Source of the DNA: Diadema setosum
Lineage: Eukaryota; Echinodermata; Echinoidea; Diadematoida; Diadematidae
Direction: 5' to 3'
Assembly (NCBI GenBank): GCA_033980235.1
Contig: CM067065.1
Span: 5,473,328-5,537,327 of the forward strand
Length of the DNA: 64,000 nucleotides
The notes beneath the pieces were generated by a model that saw nothing but the letters and a program-made list of their open reading frames with translations, was not told where the DNA came from and ran no database searches. The number at the start of each line of letters is the position of its first letter. The stretch's first letter is position 1. The position numbers and the translations under genes were made by a program. This document shows positions 59,702 through 64,000 of this stretch, one piece after another.

Positions 59702-60713
59702 TGTTTCGAAGTGCCGCATCTCTCTGAAAAGTGAAAAAGGTTTGGGGGAGAACTGTATCTTATGAACAATATTCAGAGAATTGATGTAACGGAATTCCTT
59801 AATTTGATTATTGATGCTTGATTAATGTCATAATCATCGTGTAATCTTCTCTGCTTGGTAGAACTGCACGATCAACTTCACCCATGAAATCACTGAGACA
59901 ATTGTCATGGAAAAGAAAATGTAAATGGTTTGAACTTGCAACTGATTGACAAATTATTAGTATACATCTCTGCAAATGTTTTGGAGCTATAATCAAAGTA
60001 TCGTGACACATAAAATAGTATCATTCTGTCATTTAGAGAAAATGAAAGAGACAAAGAAGGAATGTAACTGGCATCAGACGTGACACGCAAAAAAAAAGTA
60101 TTATTTTGTCATTTAGAGGAAGCAACGTAGTGTTGGTGGAAGAAAGCATGCACTTTGTTTATTCATATTCATTCCACTGATATCCTATAATACCGTTTTG
60201 TACATCTCACTTTGCATGATGAGAAGCAGCTAGGGCTCACCATTATCGGTGTCCCGAGGTGGCCAGCTAGAAATTGATTTCGGACCATCATATTTCAAAA
60301 AAGGTTATCATTTGATGGTCCGATCGGGCAACAAAGATTCAAAATTAACTGTTATGTTTATTTTTATCCTGAGCCATGTCATATCTCTTTCAGTCCACTG
60401 GACTTTCAGATTTAAAGGATTTAGTGGTCCTAACGGGTCACAGAGAAACAGGTTAGTGTCAAAACTTTGTAAAAGGATTATTGTGATTAAGACAACACGA
60501 TAACTTCTGTGTACCTGTAATTCAATTCCAAATTGATAATGAAACATTCTTATTACAGAGCATTTACATTCTAGTGTAAAATTTGTTGTTTGCATATCAT
60601 CTGAAATTTCATTTTTTTTTTGGTAATAATCAATCAACCCTCATTGTGTCACATTAAGAAATCTGATAATGCACTTACCACGTTACATGCCATTATTTTC
60701 GGTCTTCTTTGCC

Positions 60714-60808
60714 CGCTCTCTCTCTCTCTCTCTCTCTCCCTCCCGCTCTCTCTCTCCTCTCTTTTTCTCTCTCTCTCTCTCCCTCTCTCTCCCCTTTCTC
60801 TCTCCTAG
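60714..60808. repeat. (CT)n microsatellite
   Basis: CT-rich run. The corresponding positions of blocks B and C have (GA)n runs on the other strand (18660-18690 and 30940-30970), so the microsatellite predates the duplications. Confidence 0.9.
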
Positions 60809-61405
60809 ACCTGAAACAGCTGAGGGTTCAGTGTAGATTCACCCGATGTATCTTTAACCAAATAAAAAAAAAGTTTACCTTTATAATTCGTAATTATGGT
60901 GTGTTCATACTATAGTAACTCTTTGGTTCTTCTGCACTGTGTTTGTGGTTGTTGTATGCTTCCAATCACCTGATATTTTACAATTTTCCACTTCCCTGTA
61001 TTTTTTGTATATTTCTTTGGACAAAAGTTCACGAAGTCAAAAATATTTTTTGAAAACTTTGTCATGGAACCATGTCTATAGAAGCACCTGATGTGCCACT
61101 GGACAGAACGATTTTAAATCATCTTTGCCAAACCTAAATACTTATTTTAAACTACGTAAAGCAGTTATTCCTGTTGTTATTGGTTTTGATGTTGTTGCTG
61201 CTGTTTTATAACTCATCATGAGATGAGTATATGGGTTTGTCTGTATAGACATGTGGATGTGATGTACATGTGTGCATGTGTGCATGTATAATGCATGTTT
61301 GTCAATGCGTGTGTGCGTGTGCGTACTTACGAGTACGTTGATTACTGTGGTTATCATTTTAAAGTAATGTATTTTGTGTAATAATTGGTATGAACTGTTT
61401 GTTAA

Positions 61406-61412
61406 TTGATTG

Positions 61413-61461
<49 letters not shown>

Positions 61462-61463
61462 AT
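61406..61463. repeat. (GATT)n microsatellite
   Basis: About 14 GATT tetranucleotide repeats. Confidence 0.95.
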
Positions 61464-61499
61464 TGTATTGGTTCCTGCATTATATCATTGCTCATTTAG

Positions 61500-62520
61500 A
61501 TACATACGCATTTATTACATACATTGTTGGTGTCATAATTAATCCATACATAAACATTAATTGTTAACAAAGTAAGTTTCTTCATTGCCTTTACAATGTA
61601 CAACAAAACATATCAGCGATGGAATGAATAACACAGAATCGTTTTTCATTTTGACATGATGCTGTTTATTTGTTATGTTAATGTAATCAGTATTTGTTAT
61701 TGTTAAAATGTTCATACAATGTATGTTTTTAAATGTGATTCATTATAGTTTAGCCTTCGGGCTACTACTTTGCATGTTTGTTTCAAAAACCAACATCAAA
61801 TCGAATCAAAAACAAGAATGTTCTGTTTTCTCTGAGGCCCCTCGCAGCATACCGAAATTATCAAAAATACCAAATACAAAGTGTGTAGCTTCAATGCTCT
61901 AGACTGAATTCCACAATATTTTCAAGGGAGTAAGCTTTTATTGTTTTATTATTTTTTTTTTTTTGGACTGACTTTGCAATATTATCCTATTCAGGGATAA
62001 TCACACCAAGTGGTGCTCTTTTCACACAAACGATCCCTTTACCATTCAATACTAATTCATTTATTTATTTCTTCTTCTTTTTTACATATTAATTTTCTTC
62101 CCCACACATTTCCATGAACCTATGTTTCCAGTTGTACGTAAGCAGATGACTACAAAATCACATTTATGTCTACGTTGTTTTATGTGTAATTCTATAGTTT
62201 GTGGGTTTTATTTTTGTTTCTCTTTATAAATTGTCTCTTTACACAGTCTGAATCCTATGTATACATCCATTGTATACAAAACGCAGGTTTGTTTTGGTTT
62301 TTTTTTACTCTAGTATTTTGCGTGCTTCCATGTGTTTTAATTGACATTTTTAATATTGTGTTTTAGTTTTACTGGATTTTAGTGCATGTATGAAATTAGA
62401 GTGATCTCAAGATACAGATTGTGAAGTATTTTTTATCAGTGTTCGTACATTGTGTATTTGCGTGTTGTATGTGTGGTTGTCGTGTATCAGCGTATATGTC
62501 AAGCAACGGAACCTCTTTGT
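61500..62520. other. No gene recognised
   Basis: AT-rich sequence with T-runs (61950, 62300). No exon, RNA or transposon ends were found. Confidence 0.4.
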
Positions 62521-62524
62521 TAAT

Positions 62525-62834
62525 TAAAGGGATAGTATAGTATTGGTGGAGATGAGAATTGGGCTTTTAACTTTTTGCGAGATACCAAGAAAACACTTAT
62601 GATAAGTAGAGAGCATACCATTTTAAGAAGAATTCAAAGTTTATTTGATGAAAATCGGGTTTGGAATGTATGAAATATCTCAGCCATTTCAAAAACAATT
62701 TTCATCACATAAACGTTGAATTCCTCATCGAATTACATGCTCTTTAATATTTCATAAGAAGTTTCTCATTTTCTCACCAAAATATGTTAGAAACCTGAAA
62801 TTACGTCTCAACCAAAACTGTACGATCCCTTTAA
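62525..62834. mobile_element. Palindromic MITE with TTAA ends, copy 2
   Basis: Ends TTAAAGGGATAGTATAGT and ACTGTACGATCCCTTTAA. The inner words AGTTTATTTGATGAAAATCG and AATATCTCAGCCATTTC are shared with copy 1 at 7695-8076. TTAA flanks both sides. Confidence 0.75.
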
Positions 62835-63639
62835 CCGTGGCGCTTACTGAATAAAAGAGTCTTGTTTCAACGATATATGCAATTTTTTGTTAAAATAAAT
62901 AGAAGCTCAATTATTTAGAGTGATATGCGTGTGGATGTATGAGTGTTTGTGTTTCGGTGTGCGTCATCACCTGTAACCACTTCCCTCTTCACTTCCCTTT
63001 CCTTTATTGTACAGTGCGTATAAAAAAAAAAGTAATCGAAATTTGGAGGTCGATGATTTTAGCATTGTCAGATATGGGAGAGCGCAATGCTCTCTTCTTC
63101 GGTCCATTGATACCCAATTATGTTGCCGAATGTCATACATGACGGAGCGTATGAACTTGAAACGCAACTATGACAAATTTCACTTTTTCTAAGTTTGGTT
63201 GGCTGTTATTGAGAAGGAACAATGCATGTCTCCTCTACATAGGCCGAACTATTCTCTTTATAAGACCTAACTGTTGACGATCGACTCGGTCCATTATTTT
63301 TTCTGAAGTTTTGTTTCGACGAATCAGTCTAGAAATGTCGCGAATCATAAAAATAATGACAGTGAGATTTGCGATTGCATTTAGACAAGAAAGAAGTGCA
63401 GAAATCATACGACGTATAGCTGAGGTTGTTTCTAGATGTTCGACTAAAAAGACAACAACAAACAAAAACAAAAACTCTGCTCTTTTTATTTCTGTGCCTG
63501 ATATGCCTTAATAGTGTTGAACGTCGGAGTATATCAAATGAGTGACGAAGCCAGTGTTAGGTTTGCCACACAGAGACAGTGAATCATCGGTGTGTAGAAG
63601 CGATACAAACATGATCGAACTGCATGTCGTCTCCAACAT
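62835..63639. other. No gene recognised
   Basis: AT-rich. Short frames only. Confidence 0.4.
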
Positions 63640-63990
63640 ACAAAGATAGTAATAATGATAATGATAGTAATAGTGATAATAATGATCATAATAGTGATTA
63701 TTATTATCATTATTACTATTACTATTATTACTGTTATTATCATCATTTTCATTAGTAGTAGTAGTAGTATAGTATTAAGGTATTTTGTATTTAGATGATA
63801 ATGCCTTCTTTACCAGGGTAGCCTTATCGGTCGTGCCACTGCTCTACCAGAGGCCCCTGCCATTATAATACTATAGCATTGAAAACTATCTATTTAATAT
63901 ACACCTGGATCGAGAGGGACATTTTGGATGAAAATTTTGTCCAAGAATGGCCTGAAGATTGGTCACTTGAAGGTGAGAAGTTTAAGAAAT
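63640..63990 (-). mobile_element. SINE-like copy 3 (inverted) with ATT/ATC tail
   Basis: On the minus strand it carries TTCTTGGACAAAATTTTCAT, CCAAAATGTCCCTCTCGATC and TCTGGTAGAGCAGTGGCA. The (ATT/ATC)n run at 63645-63750 lies beyond, in the same order as the copy at 27405-27680. The tRNA-like head is not visible and may lie beyond the window edge. Confidence 0.45.
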
Positions 63991-64000
63991 AAGATGGGTG

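Larger units (their letters stand above)
47280..61140 (-). repeat. Duplicated block D (inverted, carries TRIM-3)
   Basis: Read on the minus strand it follows blocks B and C. 47.28-47.34 kb equals the start of C (26.10-26.16 kb), 47.38-47.76 kb equals 25.69-26.06 kb, and TRIM-3 equals TRIM-1. 54.37-54.52 kb equals 22.1-22.3 kb, 56.69-56.77 kb equals 20.35-20.43 kb, 59.39-59.72 kb equals 19.61-19.69 kb, 60.25-60.55 kb equals 18.9-19.1 kb and 60.82-61.14 kb equals 18.3-18.6 kb. A second copy of the last piece lies at 57.65-58.1 kb. Because it crosses the B/C junction, the inverted copy arose after the tandem one. No other host gene was recognised. Confidence 0.8.

Noticed and set aside
63235..63471. 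78-residue minus-strand frame with a hydrophobic stretch
   Set aside because: Short, isolated, without splice signals or a matching copy. Not distinguishable from chance.
1..64000. CRISPR array, bacterial operon or ribosomal RNA
   Set aside because: No regularly spaced identical repeats with unique spacers, no Shine-Dalgarno-linked genes and no rRNA-like conserved blocks. All tandem repeats seen are adjoining units or microsatellites.

Overview
The window looks like repeat-rich, AT-rich metazoan nuclear DNA. There are no operons, coding sequence is sparse, and microsatellites, foldback (palindromic) elements and decayed retrotransposons are abundant. The TRIM family, LINE types and short interspersed elements suggest a marine invertebrate deuterostome, most likely an echinoderm such as a sea urchin. 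That placement is inference from family resemblance, not from a search.

The only convincing host genes are three paralogous TRIM-type genes (RING, B-box1, B-box2, coiled coil, propeller-like C-terminus). TRIM-1 (22603-24456, minus) and TRIM-3 (50535-52433, plus) are intact, each with its coding region in a single exon. TRIM-2 (35765-37607, minus) is a pseudogene with three stops, a 7-bp frameshift, a lost RING cysteine and a lost splice acceptor. Each copy sits in a larger duplicated block. Block B (about 12.8-26.1 kb) and block C (about 26.1-40.1 kb) are direct tandem copies. Block D (about 47.3-61.1 kb) is inverted. A shorter block A (about 8.4-11.0 kb) has no TRIM gene. Comparing blocks reveals later insertions and their empty sites.

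Layout: 0-8.4 kb holds a GC-rich foldback, a CGAAATAGCG/GGTTCGT foldback family, a tandemly duplicated intron-exon cassette (2977-4058), a tRNA-Thr-like fragment and a TTAA-flanked palindromic MITE. 8.4-12.8 kb holds block A with a 3' fragment of a CR1/L2-like LINE. 12.8-26.1 kb is block B. 26.1-40.1 kb is block C, carrying a hAT-like MITE, a 2.2-kb composite insertion with an LTR-like part, and a second LINE RT relic. 40.35-43.76 kb is a 5'-truncated non-LTR retrotransposon with ORF1 tail, endonuclease and a long reverse transcriptase. 43.8-47.3 kb is largely featureless. 47.3-61.1 kb is inverted block D with TRIM-3, a large palindromic MITE and a PIF/Harbinger relic. 61.1-64 kb holds a second TTAA MITE and a SINE-like copy.

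The TRIM proteins are predicted RING E3 ubiquitin ligases. Many invertebrate TRIM families expand by duplication and are suspected to act in innate immunity, but nothing in this sequence proves that role here.
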